Of a DNA stretch of 35,159 nucleotides, positions 15,894-26,800 are shown piece by piece. The position numbers and the translations under genes are program-made. How positions within the stretch are numbered: the stretch's first letter is position 1; each line of letters opens with the position of its first letter. This DNA is from Polaromonas sp. (lineage in GTDB: Bacteria; Pseudomonadota; Gammaproteobacteria; Burkholderiales; Burkholderiaceae_C). The stretch lies in the NCBI GenBank assembly GCA_013824015.1, contig PNNC01000028.1:1-35159 (forward strand), read 5' to 3'. The notes beneath the pieces are model-generated. The model had not been told where the DNA came from and searched no databases. It saw nothing but the letters and a program-made list of their open reading frames with translations.

Positions 15894-16830
15894 TGGGGGG
15901 TAGGTCAAAAGAGGGCAGGGAGGGATCCGGATCAGCACTCGCGGCTTCATCGTCCTCATCGTCGCCATCGGTGTCGGTCTGGGCCCAGAACAGCCGGTCC
16001 GGCACGATGTTGCCCATGCCCGGATGAAAACCTGCGTCCAGGCTGTGGTCAAGGTAGGTCAGGGCTTCACTGGTGGCGGCCTGCAGGTTGTGCCCGTTGG
16101 CCAGCAAGGCCGTGATGGCGGCCGTCAGTGTGTCGCCGGCCCCGGCGAACACCGCCTCGAAGCGCTCGAATTTCTCGCTGTAGAGAACGGCTTGCGGCGT
16201 CGCCAGCACATTGTCGATGAACTGCTCGGGCAGGGGAATGCCGGTGACCAGCGTGTAGGGCACGCCGGATTCGGCGGCAGCCTTGGCAATGTCGCGGGCC
16301 GATGGGCTTTTGTCGCCGGCCCAGTCCGGCAACAGCCAGCGCCACAGGCTGCTGTGGTTGCCCACCAGCACGGTGGTCTGCGGCAACAGCAGTTCGCGAA
16401 ACGCATCCAGGTAGTTGTCGATGGCTTCTTCGTCCCACCACGACAGGTTGGGCATATAGGCAATCAGCGGCACATCGGCATAGTCCGAGGCGATCTCGGC
16501 GATGGCGCTGATGTTTTCCGGATTGCCGACAAAGCCGACCTTGATAGCGCTGACCGGCATGTCCTCGAGCGCGGTGCGGGCCTGCTCTGTGACCGCTTCC
16601 TCATCAAAGGAAATGTGATCGAAAATTTCTGCGGTATCGCGCACATAGGCGCCGGTCACCACCGCCAGCGCATGGGCTCCGGCCGAGGTGATGGCCGTGA
16701 TGTCGGCGGTCAGGCCGCCAGCGCCACTGGGGTCGCTGGCATTGAAGGTCATCACGCAAGCGGGAGCGGTTTCGCCATCCTCTGCTTCGATGGGCGGGGC
16801 GTCCGGAGGAGGTGGGTTGGGGTTTGCCAT
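15877..16830 (-). CDS. ThiD/PfkB-fold kinase (hydroxymethylpyrimidine or pyridoxal kinase-like)
   Basis: 317 residues, longer than typical ThiD (about 266). A Pro-rich N-terminal tail ([10 protein letters not shown]) comes before [20 protein letters not shown], the counterpart of the ThiD GSDSGGGAGIQAD motif. The body is ThiD-like. The C-terminal catalytic loop reads [19 protein letters not shown] with Asp at about 233, the PfkB/pyridoxal-kinase form GAGD, where classic ThiD has GTGCT. The ThiD DPVM segment is not recognisable (reads [10 protein letters not shown]). The C terminus is a long acidic tail ([20 protein letters not shown]). Usual annotation would be phosphomethylpyrimidine kinase, but the substrate is uncertain. 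Overlaps hemL by 17 nt. ATG 16830 is chosen at the start of the polar tail; CAAAAT ends 7 nt upstream. Confidence 0.8.
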
Positions 16831-16911
16831 AGGCTCGATTTTGACCTGTACGCGAATAAGCAACGCCGCCTCGATACAATTGTTGCATTCTATTCGAAGG
16901 CAACTTAAGCT
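16831..16911. promoter_or_regulatory. Divergent promoter region between the ThiD-like gene and rubredoxin
   Basis: 81 bp separate the two starts. GATACAAT (TACAAT at 16875-16880) is a good plus-strand -10 for rubredoxin, although no -35 is well placed. Minus-strand CAAAAT (plus ATTTTG, 16838-16843) could serve the kinase gene. Confidence 0.4.
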
Positions 16912-17085
16912 GTGACTCAAACAATGACCTGGATGTGTTTAATCTGTGGGTGGATTTACGACGAAACGACGGGAGCGCCGGAACACGGCATTGCGGCTGG
17001 CACGCCGTGGGCCCAGGTTCCGATGAACTGGACCTGCCCCGAGTGCGGCGCGCGAAAAGAAGACTTTGAAATGGTTCAAATCTGA
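16912..17085 (+). CDS. Rubredoxin
   Basis: 57 residues from GTG 16912, or 53 from ATG 16924. It is a small one-iron electron carrier. The two CxxC pairs are plain: WMCLICGWIYDE and NWTCPECGARKEDFE, four cysteines binding Fe. The GTG start is preferred because GAAGG (16896-16900) lies 11 nt upstream, while the internal ATG has no ribosome site. The N terminus (MTQTMTW) also looks like the usual family TKTW with K changed to M. The ORF was too short for a length-filtered ORF list. Its electron partner is not indicated; it sits between the ThiD/hemL pair and the pil cluster. Confidence 0.93.
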   Translation: MTQTMTWMCLICGWIYDETTGAPEHGIAAGTPWAQVPMNWTCPECGARKEDFEMVQI

Positions 17086-17110
17086 ATGGCCGGGCCGGTT
17101 GTCTAAACAA

Positions 17111-17135
17111 ACGCGCAGCAGAGGTGCCTGCGCGT
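17111..17135 (+). promoter_or_regulatory. Leader hairpin immediately upstream of the pilG ribosome-binding site
   Basis: ACGCGCAG (17111-17118) and CTGCGCGT (17128-17135) form a perfect 8-bp stem with a 9-nt loop, ending 3 nt before the AAGGAG (17139-17144) of pilG. There is no T-run, so it is not a standard terminator for rubredoxin. It may protect or gate the pilG leader. Confidence 0.4.
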
Positions 17136-17152
17136 CATAAGGAGCACAGTCA

Positions 17153-17551
17153 GTGAGTATTCCCAGTTCAGGGCTCAAGGTATTGGTCATCGACGACAGC
17201 AATACCATACGGCGCAGCGCAGAGATATTCCTGAAACAGGGCGGCCATGAGGTGTTGCTGGCGGAGGATGGCTTTGACGCCCTCTCCAAGGTCAATGACT
17301 ACCTGCCGGACCTGATTTTTTGCGACATCCTGATGCCGCGTCTGGATGGCTACCAAACCTGCGCCATCATCAAGCGCAACCCGAAATTTTCAAACGTCCC
17401 CATTGTGATGTTGTCTTCCAAAGACGGCGTTTTCGACAAGGCGAGAGGCAGGATGGTCGGATCCCAGGACTACCTGACCAAGCCGTTTACCAAAGATCAG
17501 CTGCTGCAAACCGTGCAGGAGCTGGGCAGCGCAAAACAAGGAGTAGCGTAA
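17153..17551 (+). CDS. pilG: Type IV pilus response regulator PilG
   Basis: 132 residues, a single CheY-like receiver. The acidic pair is D14-D15 (VLVIDDSNTIRRSAE), the phospho-acceptor D58 (FCDILMPRLDGYQT), the switch serine in VMLSSKDG and the conserved lysine K110 (YLTKPF). In the family PilG receives phosphate from ChpA and promotes pilus extension and twitching. It starts with GTG 17153, supported by AAGGAG at 17139-17144 (8-nt spacing). It is first of pilG-pilH-pilI-pilJ-chpA; its TAA overlaps the pilH ATG by one base (TAATG). Confidence 0.95.
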   Translation: MSIPSSGLKVLVIDDSNTIRRSAEIFLKQGGHEVLLAEDGFDALSKVNDYLPDLIFCDILMPRLDGYQTCAIIKRNPKFSNVPIVMLSSKDGVFDKARGRMVGSQDYLTKPFTKDQLLQTVQELGSAKQGVA

Positions 17552-17916
17552 TGGCAATCAAAAAAATACTGATCGTGGACGATTCCAAAACCGAACTGAT
17601 GTTCATGACCGATTTGCTCGGCAAGAACGGTTTTTCGGTGAAAACCGCTGAGAACGCCGAAGACGCCTTTCGTCGGCTTGCCGAGGAAAAACCCGACCTG
17701 ATCCTGATGGACGTGGTGATGCCCGGGCAAAATGGCTTTCAGCTCACGCGCGCCATCACGCGGGATCCCCTGTACGCCGATGTACCGATCATCATGTGCA
17801 CCAGCAAAAACCAGGAAACCGACCGTGTCTGGGGTATGCGCCAGGGTGCCAAGGACTACATCACCAAACCGGTGGATGCCGACGACTTGATGGCCAAAAT
17901 CAAGGCGCTGGGCTGA
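17551..17916 (+). CDS. pilH: Type IV pilus response regulator PilH
   Basis: 121 residues, a second stand-alone receiver. D10-D11 are in KILIVDDSKTE, the phospho-acceptor D54 in LILMDVVMPGQNGFQ, Thr in IIMCTSKNQETD, Lys at 106 in DYITKPVDADDL. PilH is known in Pseudomonas as the partner regulator opposing PilG, favouring retraction or acting as a phosphate sink. ATG 17551 overlaps the pilG stop, with AAGGAG at 17538-17543. A longer upstream open frame runs through pilG in another phase and is not coding. Confidence 0.95.
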   Translation: MAIKKILIVDDSKTELMFMTDLLGKNGFSVKTAENAEDAFRRLAEEKPDLILMDVVMPGQNGFQLTRAITRDPLYADVPIIMCTSKNQETDRVWGMRQGAKDYITKPVDADDLMAKIKALG

Positions 17917-17939
17917 TTCTTCACCGACACCACTAAAGC

Positions 17940-18470
17940 ATGGCCAACCGACAAGCACTACGAGAATTGCAAAGCCGCCTGGCCGACAGGCTGCAAGCCG
18001 CCAAGACGCAGGGTGTATCGGCTTCCTGGCTCGCGGTGGAGGCGGGAGGCGACAAATATCTCTTTCCCCTGAACCAGTCCGGAGAAATTTTCCCCTGGGT
18101 CAGTGCACAGAACGTTCCTTACACGCAGGCATGGTTTGCCGGAGTGGCCAACTTGCGTGGCGGTTTGTACGGCATCGTCGATCTGGCGAGTTTCGTGACC
18201 GGGAAGATGCCCCCGCCGCGCAGTGAAATGGCCCGCACTGAATCCCGGCTGGTCGCACTCAACAGCGCCCTGGACATCAACTGCGCCTTGCAGATTGACA
18301 AGCTGTCGGGGTTGCGCAATCCGGAGGCTTTCACCGACTTCGCCGAAAAGTCGCCAGACGCGCCGGAATTTTTTGGACACAGTTACGTGGATGCCAACGG
18401 CGCCACCTGGCAGGAAATCAACCTGCAGTCCCTCGCGCAACAAGCCCATTTTTTGACCATCAGCGCCTAG
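17940..18470 (+). CDS. pilI: Chemotaxis adaptor PilI (CheW-like)
   Basis: 176 residues with a single CheW domain, the adaptor that links PilJ to ChpA. Visible: N-terminal helix [20 protein letters not shown], then [40 protein letters not shown] with the CheW-type NLRG turn, and DLASFVTG. The end is [20 protein letters not shown]. It starts 24 nt after pilH and lies 31 nt before pilJ. No strong Shine-Dalgarno is seen before ATG 17940. Confidence 0.92.
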   Translation: MANRQALRELQSRLADRLQAAKTQGVSASWLAVEAGGDKYLFPLNQSGEIFPWVSAQNVPYTQAWFAGVANLRGGLYGIVDLASFVTGKMPPPRSEMARTESRLVALNSALDINCALQIDKLSGLRNPEAFTDFAEKSPDAPEFFGHSYVDANGATWQEINLQSLAQQAHFLTISA

Positions 18471-18501
18471 CGCGTTTACGTTTTTCCCCGGAAGGCTCAC
18501 C

Positions 18502-20778
18502 ATGTCTGTCATTGAAACTATCCAGAAGCTATTCAAAACAAAGCCCGCTGCGCCCCAGGACAGCATGGATGATGTTTCACTCGACATGTCGGTTGATCCG
18601 CTCGCGACGGGTGCCATGAATTCCTCGGGCAGCCTGGCTGCGGCCACGTCCGCGCAGGACGCCGGCGACGGACCCGAAAGCCAGAATGAAGACGAACGGG
18701 TCGAAGACGGCGAGTTGTTGTCGCTTCCGGTGCTGGGCCGCCGGCGCATGGGCGCCCATCAGCAGATCCTGGTGGTTCTGCTTGGTTTTGCGGTCGTGGT
18801 GCTGGCTTCCGTGACCTTTGTGGCCCTGAATCAGGCGGACCAGGTGGCGCAGCAGGTGGCCGCCACCGGCCAGTCGCTGATGCAGTCGCAGCGGCTTGCC
18901 AAATCGGTGTCCCAGGCGCTGGTGGGCAGCGCACAGGCCTTCCCTGACGTGAGGGAAAGCTCCGATGTGCTGGCCAAAACCGTGCGTGGACTGAAGTCGG
19001 GCGAAGTGTCGCTGCGCCTCGAGCCGGTGGCTCCGGAATTGCAGCCGGATGTCGAGGCTGTCACGCCGCTGATGGAGCGCGCCGAGAAGAATGCGTCGAC
19101 CGTGATGGGCCAACAGGCCATTTTGACGCAGGTGGGTAACGCCTTGCGCACCATCAACCGCCAGTCTTCCGACCTGCTGGAAATCGCCGAAACCGTGTCG
19201 TCGCTCAAGCTTCAGCAAAACGCGGCGCCCGCTGAAATTTCCGCCGCCGGTCAGCTTGTGATGTTGACGCAGCGCATTGGTAAATCAGCCAACGAGTTCC
19301 TGACCATGGAGGGCGTGAGCCCCGAGGCGGTGTTTCTGCTTGGCAAGGACTTGAACTCCTTCAAGGAAATTGCCCAGGGTCTGCAGGAGGGCAGCCCCGA
19401 ACTGCGCCTGACCGGCTCCAAGGATCCACAGACCCGGGAGCGGCTCGACGCGCTGATGGCGCTGTATGAGCAGACACGCGTTCAGGCCGGTGCGATTCTC
19501 GGCAACTTGCAGGGTCTGGTGTCGGCGCGTGAGGCACAAGCCTCGATTATTTCGGACAGTGAGCCGCTGCGTCGCGGTCTGGAAGACATCCAGGGCAAGC
19601 TTTCGTCACAAACCGGTCTGGGTGTCGGTGCGCTGACCACCCTGGCGGTGGCTGCGGCGTTTGCGCTGTTGTGCGCTGCGGGCCTGGCGCGTTTGCAGGT
19701 GCTGGACAGCCGGCAGCGTCAGGGTATTGCTGAAAGCCAGCGGCTGGAAGCCAAGGGCCAGGAGCAGGATGCCAAGCGTGTCAATGACGCCAACCAGGCC
19801 GCCATTTTGCGCCTGATGAACGAGTTGCAGACAGTGGCCGAGGGTGATTTGACCCAGGAAGCCACCGTGACCGAGGACATCACCGGCGCCATTGCCGACT
19901 CGGTGAACTACACGGTGGAGGAGTTGCGCCAGCTGGTGGGTAACGTGCAGAACACGGCGACACGGGTGGCGCAAACCACAGCGCAGGTGGAAAGCACATC
20001 GACCGAGCTGCTTGCGGCTTCGACCGAGCAGCTCCGCGAGATTCGCGAAACCGGCCAGTCGGTGCTCGACATGGCGACCCGAATCAACCAGGTGTCCAGC
20101 CAGGCGCAGGAATCCTCCCAGGTGGCGCGCCAGTCGCTGAGCGCTGCGGAGTCCGGATTGCAGGCCGTGCAAAACGCGATCGGCGGCATGAACTCGATTC
20201 GCGACCAGATCCAGGAAACCTCCAAGCGGATCAAGCGACTCGGTGAGTCTTCGCAGGAGATTGGTGAAATTACCGAACTGATTTCCGACATTACCGAACA
20301 GACCAACGTGCTGGCGCTCAATGCCGCCATTCAGGCGGCGTCTGCCGGTGAAGCCGGCCGGGGCTTCTCGGTGGTGGCCGAGGAGGTGCAGCGACTGGCT
20401 GAACGTTCCGCAGATGCAACGCGCCAGATTTCCGCGCTGGTGAAAGCGATTCAGACCGACACCCAGGATGCGGTGGCCGCCATGGAACGCTCGACACAGG
20501 GTGTGGTTGAAGGAGCCAAGCTGTCAGACAGCGCCGGTACCGCACTGTCCGAGATTGACCTGGTGTCACGCCGGCTGGCCGACCTGATCGAGCAGATTTC
20601 TGCCTCGGCGTCGCGCGAAGCGGAATCCGCCAACGTGGTGGCCGGCAACATCCAGCACATTTTTGCGGTGACGGAGCAGACCGGAGAAGGTACCCGTTCA
20701 ACGGCGCAGCAGGTGCGTGACCTGTCGCGGATGGCCGAGGAACTGCGCCAGTCCGTGTCGCGATTCAAGATTGCCTGA
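18502..20778 (+). CDS. pilJ: Type IV pilus methyl-accepting chemotaxis protein PilJ
   Basis: 758 residues, an inner-membrane receptor of the Pil-Chp system. Unusual acidic/polar N-terminal extension (about 1-85, e.g. [13 protein letters not shown]), then TM1 at about 88-109 ([20 protein letters not shown]), a periplasmic part with two PilJ-type repeats (each with a QSQRLAKSV- or [12 protein letters not shown]-like motif), TM2 at about 375-398 ([20 protein letters not shown]), a HAMP-like linker, and a long cytoplasmic coiled coil. The MCP hairpin tip is [20 protein letters not shown] followed by [18 protein letters not shown], which contacts CheW/CheA. ATG 18502 has GGAAGG about 8 nt upstream. 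No cheR/cheB-like pilK or chpB gene follows in this cluster. Confidence 0.95.
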   Translation: MSVIETIQKLFKTKPAAPQDSMDDVSLDMSVDPLATGAMNSSGSLAAATSAQDAGDGPESQNEDERVEDGELLSLPVLGRRRMGAHQQILVVLLGFAVVVLASVTFVALNQADQVAQQVAATGQSLMQSQRLAKSVSQALVGSAQAFPDVRESSDVLAKTVRGLKSGEVSLRLEPVAPELQPDVEAVTPLMERAEKNASTVMGQQAILTQVGNALRTINRQSSDLLEIAETVSSLKLQQNAAPAEISAAGQLVMLTQRIGKSANEFLTMEGVSPEAVFLLGKDLNSFKEIAQGLQEGSPELRLTGSKDPQTRERLDALMALYEQTRVQAGAILGNLQGLVSAREAQASIISDSEPLRRGLEDIQGKLSSQTGLGVGALTTLAVAAAFALLCAAGLARLQVLDSRQRQGIAESQRLEAKGQEQDAKRVNDANQAAILRLMNELQTVAEGDLTQEATVTEDITGAIADSVNYTVEELRQLVGNVQNTATRVAQTTAQVESTSTELLAASTEQLREIRETGQSVLDMATRINQVSSQAQESSQVARQSLSAAESGLQAVQNAIGGMNSIRDQIQETSKRIKRLGESSQEIGEITELISDITEQTNVLALNAAIQAASAGEAGRGFSVVAEEVQRLAERSADATRQISALVKAIQTDTQDAVAAMERSTQGVVEGAKLSDSAGTALSEIDLVSRRLADLIEQISASASREAESANVVAGNIQHIFAVTEQTGEGTRSTAQQVRDLSRMAEELRQSVSRFKIA

Positions 20779-20832
20779 GGCGGACCTGTTGTCCTGTCCG
20801 TGAAACCCGATTTATGAACCGGCCCGCCATTT

Positions 20833-23800
20833 ATGCAATCGAACGACCTGAATTCAACAGCCACTGAAGTGGACGTGGCTGTCAATGATCTGGGCCCGCT
20901 GGCCTGGGTGCTGGACGAACTGCGTAAATCGCTGGATGGATCGGCCAAGGCGCTCAAGCGCTTTGTCCGGGATGCCGAACTTGCGCGAGGTTCTGACCTG
21001 GCGGCCCTCGATGCGAGCCAGCTGCGGATCGCGCGCCAGCAGCTGCATCAGGCTGTGGGGGCCCTGGAAATGGTCGGACTGGGCGCGCCGGCCCTGCTGC
21101 TGCGGTCCATGGAAGCGGCGGTGCAGAAATTCATCCAGCGCCCCGACCTGTGCAGCCAGGATGCCGCGGCCAAGGTTGAACTGGCCAGTTTTGCGCTCAC
21201 GGAGTATCTGGAAGGTGTGCTGGCCGACAAGCCGGTGTCCGCTGTTTCCCTGTTTCCGCAGTACCGCGACGTTCAGGGTCTGGTCGGCGCTGACCGCATT
21301 CATCCGGCCGATCTCTGGGCATTCGACTTGCGCTGGATCGAGCCGGTGACAGACCTGACGGTCCAGGCCCGGCCCTATGACGATGCGTCGCGGCAAGTGC
21401 TGGACCAACTCGTCCTGAAAATCATGCGCACCGGCGACGCGCAAGCGGCGCAAGGCTTCAGGGACATGTGCCTGGGTTTTGCCAGGGCGCAGTCGGGCGG
21501 CGAGCCACGCGTTTTCTGGAAAATCGCGGCGGCCTATTTCGAGGCGATGTCGCAAGGCCTGCTGAAGGTCGATATCTACGTCAAGCGGGCAGCTTCGCGC
21601 ATCCTGCTGCAGTACGCGGCGTTTGCCAAGGGCAGCACCAATGCCTCGGACCGCCTGGCCCAGGATCTGTTGTTCTTCTGTTCGCAGGCGGTGCCCGTCC
21701 GCGCCAGTGACGCGCCGGTGCTTTCGGCGGTTCGTGCGAGTTACGGCCTGGCCCGCTTCAAGCCGGTGGACTACGAGGCGGTGCAGTTTGGCCGCTTTGA
21801 CCCGGCTCTGCTGGCGCAGGCCCGCAAGCGGATTGTGTCTGCCAAGGAAACCTGGTCATCGCTGACCGCAGGCGATGTCGGCAAGTTCAAGACCGTGGCC
21901 GACCAGTTCAGTCTGGTCACCGACTCGCTGGTCAAGCTGCATCCTCCGAGCGAGCCACTCGCGCAGGCCTTGTCGCGCGTGATCGATACGACCGTTCGCT
22001 CCGGGCAGGCGCCCCCGATCGAGCTGGCCCTCGAAGTGGCCACCGCCGTGTTGTACCTGGAAGCTGCTTTCGACGATCTTGATCCCAACGATCCGCAGCT
22101 GACCGCCAGGACAGCCCGGCTGGCGGAACGCCTCGAAGGTGTCCGCAGTGGTGGCGAGGCGCAGCCGCTGGAAGCCTGGATGGAAGAGCTCTACCGCCAT
22201 GTCAGCGACAAGCAGACCATGGGCAGCGTGGTGGGCGAGTTGCGCATCTCGCTGAGCGAACTTGAAAAATCGCTGGACCTGTTTTTCCGCAACCCCCAGG
22301 AGAAGGCGGTGCTTGCCGCAGTGCCGGGGCAGTTGTCGCAAATGCGCGGTGTGTTGTCGGTGCTCGGTCTGGACCAGGCCTCGCACGCGGTGCTGCGGAT
22401 GCGCGATAGCGTGGAGCAGATGCTGGTCACGGAAGTCGATGAGCAACTGGCCCGCTCTGCCGGCACGTTTGACCAGCTGGGCAACAACCTTGGCGCCTTG
22501 AGCTTCCTGATTGACATGCTCAACTACCAGCCGGCGCTGGCCAAGAAGCTGTTTGTTTACGATGAGGCCAAGGGCGAACTCAAGCCGCTGATGGGCCGAA
22601 GCCAGGCCGCGCCGGATGCCGCCGCCCCGGTTTCGATGCACGCCGAGCTGTCCCAGGAAGTCCTCTCGGTGGTTCATGATGCGCAAGCCGGTCTGGCGGC
22701 TGCAACGCTCAGTGACAAACTGGACGTGCTGGCGACACATGCTGCGCTGGCTGATCAGCCCGCGCTGGCGGAAACTGCCCGCAATGCTGCGGCCGCTGTG
22801 GCCAGCAACACCCAGGCGAATTCGAGTTCGCTGACCGATCTGGTGGCGGCCGCGGCGCCGGCGCCCGTGGTGGCGGCCACGGCCTCCGAGGACTTTGAAG
22901 AAGACGACCTGCGCGACATTTTCCTGGAGGAAGCGCGCGAGGTGGCGGGGCAGGCGCAAGCGGCCCTTGCCGCTCTGGCGGTTGAGCCGGGCGACAACGG
23001 CGAATTGACCATCCTGCGCCGCGCCTTTCACACGCTCAAAGGCAGCTCGCGCATGGTGGGGCTCAACGAGTTTGGCGAGGCGGCCTGGTCCATGGAGCAA
23101 CTGCTCAACGGCTGGCTGGCTGAGCAGAAGTCATCGGATGACAGCTTCCGCGCCTTGTGTGTTCAGGCCATGGAAGGTTTTGCCGCCTGGATTGACGACA
23201 TCGCGGCCAACCGTGACGCCGCATGGAAAGCCGCGCCATTTCGAAGCAGTGCCGATGCGATGCGCACCGAAGGACTTTTTGTCGCCATCGCTTTGCCACA
23301 AGCCGCGGCGTCCGTCCCCGTGCCTGGCGACGCGCCTGTGCAGGCCGAGCCCGCGCCGTCGGTCACGGGCACTGATTTTGACTTTGATTTCTCGATGGAC
23401 GCCCCGCCGGCAACTGCACTGACGTCGGCCGGGCTGGAACAGCCTGCAGAGATCCAGGGTATCGACTTCGACAGCCTGTCGGCCCTGTCCAGTGATCCGG
23501 TGGTGGCCGTTCAGGCCGCGCCGGCGGCCGTATTTGAGCTGGACCTCGAAGAGCCCGCGCCGGCGGTGGCGGACGCCAATCCGGTTGAGTTGTCCGACAT
23601 TGATTTCGATGCCCATTTCCTGGCTCCTGCAACTGCCGACGATGCGGCGAGCGCCACCGCGGATACGCCAGCGCCCGCTGTTGCGGACAGCGTACAGGCG
23701 TTTGCTGAAGACGCCCCGCTGGAATCCGCAGCGGCGCCAGAGGAGATCGAGCTGCCTGTCACGTTTGAGGACTTCAGCGAGTCGGCGACCCTCGAGTCAG

Positions 23801-26800
23801 TCGGGGATGAACAGGTCAAGGTGATCGGTTCCCTGCGCATTGGCATTCCGCTGTACAACGTTTATTTGAATGAGGCGGATGAATGGTCGCGCCGGCTGGT
23901 GACCGAGGTCACCGAATGGACCATGGAGCATGGCCAGCCGATTGGGGACTCGACCCTCGCGCTGACCCATTCTCTCGCGGGCAGTTCATCGACGGTCGGA
24001 TTTGATGCGCTCTCGGAGATGGCCCGTGCGCTCGAGCATGCCTTGCAGCAGTCACAGATCCAGCCTGGCAACAGCGGTTTCCGCCACGGCCCGTTGTTCA
24101 TCAATGCGGCCGAAGATATCCGGCGTCTGCTGCATCAGTTTGCCGCCGGTTTCCTCAAGCAGCCCGACCCGAAAATCCTCCAGGCCTTGCGCGATATTGA
24201 TTTTTCCGAACCCGTCAGCGACCCGGCCCCGCCTGCTGCGGCAGCGCCACCGGTGGCGCCTGCTTCTGCGACCAAATTCATCATCAAGGCGGTGACCAGC
24301 GCGCCGGTCCGGGTGTCCGCAGCCCCTGCGAATGGGCCTGCAGCGGTGGTCCCGGCGCCAGCGACCCCGGCGCCGGCGCCGGTCGCGGCGCCTGAGCCCG
24401 CGCCCGCGCCCGCGCCCGTTGCGGCAGCCGCCGCCCAGCCCCTGGCCTTCAACGAGGACATGGACGACGAGTTCGACGCGGTGGACGTCATTGACCCGGA
24501 CCTGTTCCCGATTTTCGAGGAAGAAGGTGCCGAACTGATGCCGCAGCTGGGTGCAGCCCTGCGGCAATGGGCGGCACGACCCGACAACCTGGGCGCGCGC
24601 AATGAGGTTTTGCGCGCACTGCACACCCTCAAGGGCAGTGCCCGGCTCGCCGGTGCGATGCGGCTGGGGGAGATGGCCCACCGCATCGAGTCGGATATCG
24701 AACACATGGGTTCGGATGCGGCCGCGTCGCAGGATTTTGATGCCCTGCTGGCGACGTTCGACGGCATGCAGGCCAACTTCGAGGCCCTGCGGCATCCCGG
24801 CGCTTCCGAAACCGTGGAGCCCCTGGCGCCCTTGTCCCAGGCGGCGGACGCCGCAGCGGACGAGCCGCAGGACGCGACCGGCACGGCCGTGGCGCCTGCC
24901 GGCAGTCGCAAGGTGGTGATGTCGATGGCGCAGGCGACGGCCCTGCAGCCTTTGCGTCCGGCGGCTTCCGGGTCGATCCGGGTACGTTCGCAGTTGCTGG
25001 ACCGCATGGTCAACCAGGCTGGTGAGGTGATGATCACCCGTTCCCGCCTGGAAGCCGAACTGAACCAGTTGCGCGGCTCCCTCAATGACCTGAGCGGTAA
25101 CCTGAACCGCCTGCGCTCGCAATTGCGTGACGTGGAAATGCATTCGGAAACCCAGATGCAGTCGCGCCTGCAGCAGGCCAAGGAAGCCCAGCTCGGGTTC
25201 GACCCGCTGGAGTTCGACCGTTTCACCCGCGTGCAGGAACTGACACGCATGATGGCCGAGTCGGTCAACGACGTTGCGACGGTGCAGCGCACGCTGCAGC
25301 GCACCGTTGAAGCGACCGAAGACGACCTGATCGCCCAGGCCCGCCAGACGCGGGAACTGCAGCGCGACCTGTTGCGTACCCGCATGGTGGAGTTCGAGGG
25401 CATTTCCGAGCGTCTGTACCGCGTGGTGCGCCAGGCCTCGAAGGAAACCGGCAAGCAGGTGCGGCTGGATCTGCAGGGCGGCACCATCGAGATGGACCGC
25501 GGCATGCTGGACCGCATGACACCGGCGTTCGAACACCTGCTGCGCAACTGTGTGGCGCACGGCATCGAGGCCCCCGAGGCACGCACCGGCGCCGGCAAGG
25601 ACGCCAGTGGCCTGATCACCGTGAGTGTGCAGCAGTCGGGCAATGACGTGGCGGTCGAATTCCGCGATGACGGCGCCGGGCTGGACCTGCGGCGTATTCG
25701 TGAAAAGGCCGAGAGCTCCGGATTGATCGCGCCGGGCCAGCAGATCGGCGACGATGAGGCTGCCAACCTGATTTTCATGCCTGGTTTTTCCACGGCATCC
25801 CAGGTGACGGAGCTCGCCGGGCGGGGTATCGGCATGGACGTGGTCCGCTCCGAGGTCAACGCGCTGGGTGGCAGGATTGAAACCACCACCGTGGCCGGCA
25901 AGGGCACCAACTTCAAGCTGGTGCTGCCCCTGACCACGGCAGTGACGCAGGTGGTCATGCTGCGCGCCGGCGGCTCGTCGGTGGGTGTGCCTGCCAACGT
26001 GGTCGAGACCGTGCGCCGGATTTCCGCCAAGGACCTGCAACAGGCCTACAACAGCGGCGTGCTCGACGTGGCCGGCGAAAGTGTCCCCTTCTTCTGGTCG
26101 GGCGCCTTGCTTCAGGCCTCGCGCCGAAGCAACGAACCCCAGGGCAAAACCGCGCCAGTGGTGATTTTCCGGAGCGCTGCCCAGCGGATTGCACTGCACG
26201 TCGATGAAGTGCTGGGCAACCAGGAGGTGGTGGTTAAAAACCTCGGGCCCCAGCTTTCGCGTCTGCCGGGCCTGGCGGGCATGTCGGTGCTGGCCTCGGG
26301 TGCGGTGGTGCTGATCTACAACCCGGTCGCACTGGCCACGGTGTATGGGCAGCAGGCGCGCGGCTGGAGCTCCGACAGTGCCGAGCCGCACATGCTGGAG
26401 CAGGCTGCCGGTGCTGATTCGGGCGGTGGCACGGTGGCCGTGGCGCCGATCATGCCGGCGGCGCCGCAGATTCCGTTGATCCTGGTGGTGGACGATTCGA
26501 TCACGGTGCGGCGCGTGACCCAGCGCCTGCTGCAACGCGAGGGTTACCGCGTCTCCATGGCGGCTGACGGGCTGCAGGCGCTGGAGCGGCTGCAGGAAGA
26601 GCGGCCCACGGTGGTGCTGTCGGACATCGAGATGCCGCGCATGGATGGTTTCGACCTGGCGCGCAACATCCGCGGCGACGTCCGCCTGAGCAGCCTGCCC
26701 ATCATCATGATCACGTCGCGGATCGCCGAGAAGCACCGCGAACATGCCAGGGAGCTGGGGGTGGATCACTACCTCGGCAAACCGTATGCCGAGGACGAAC

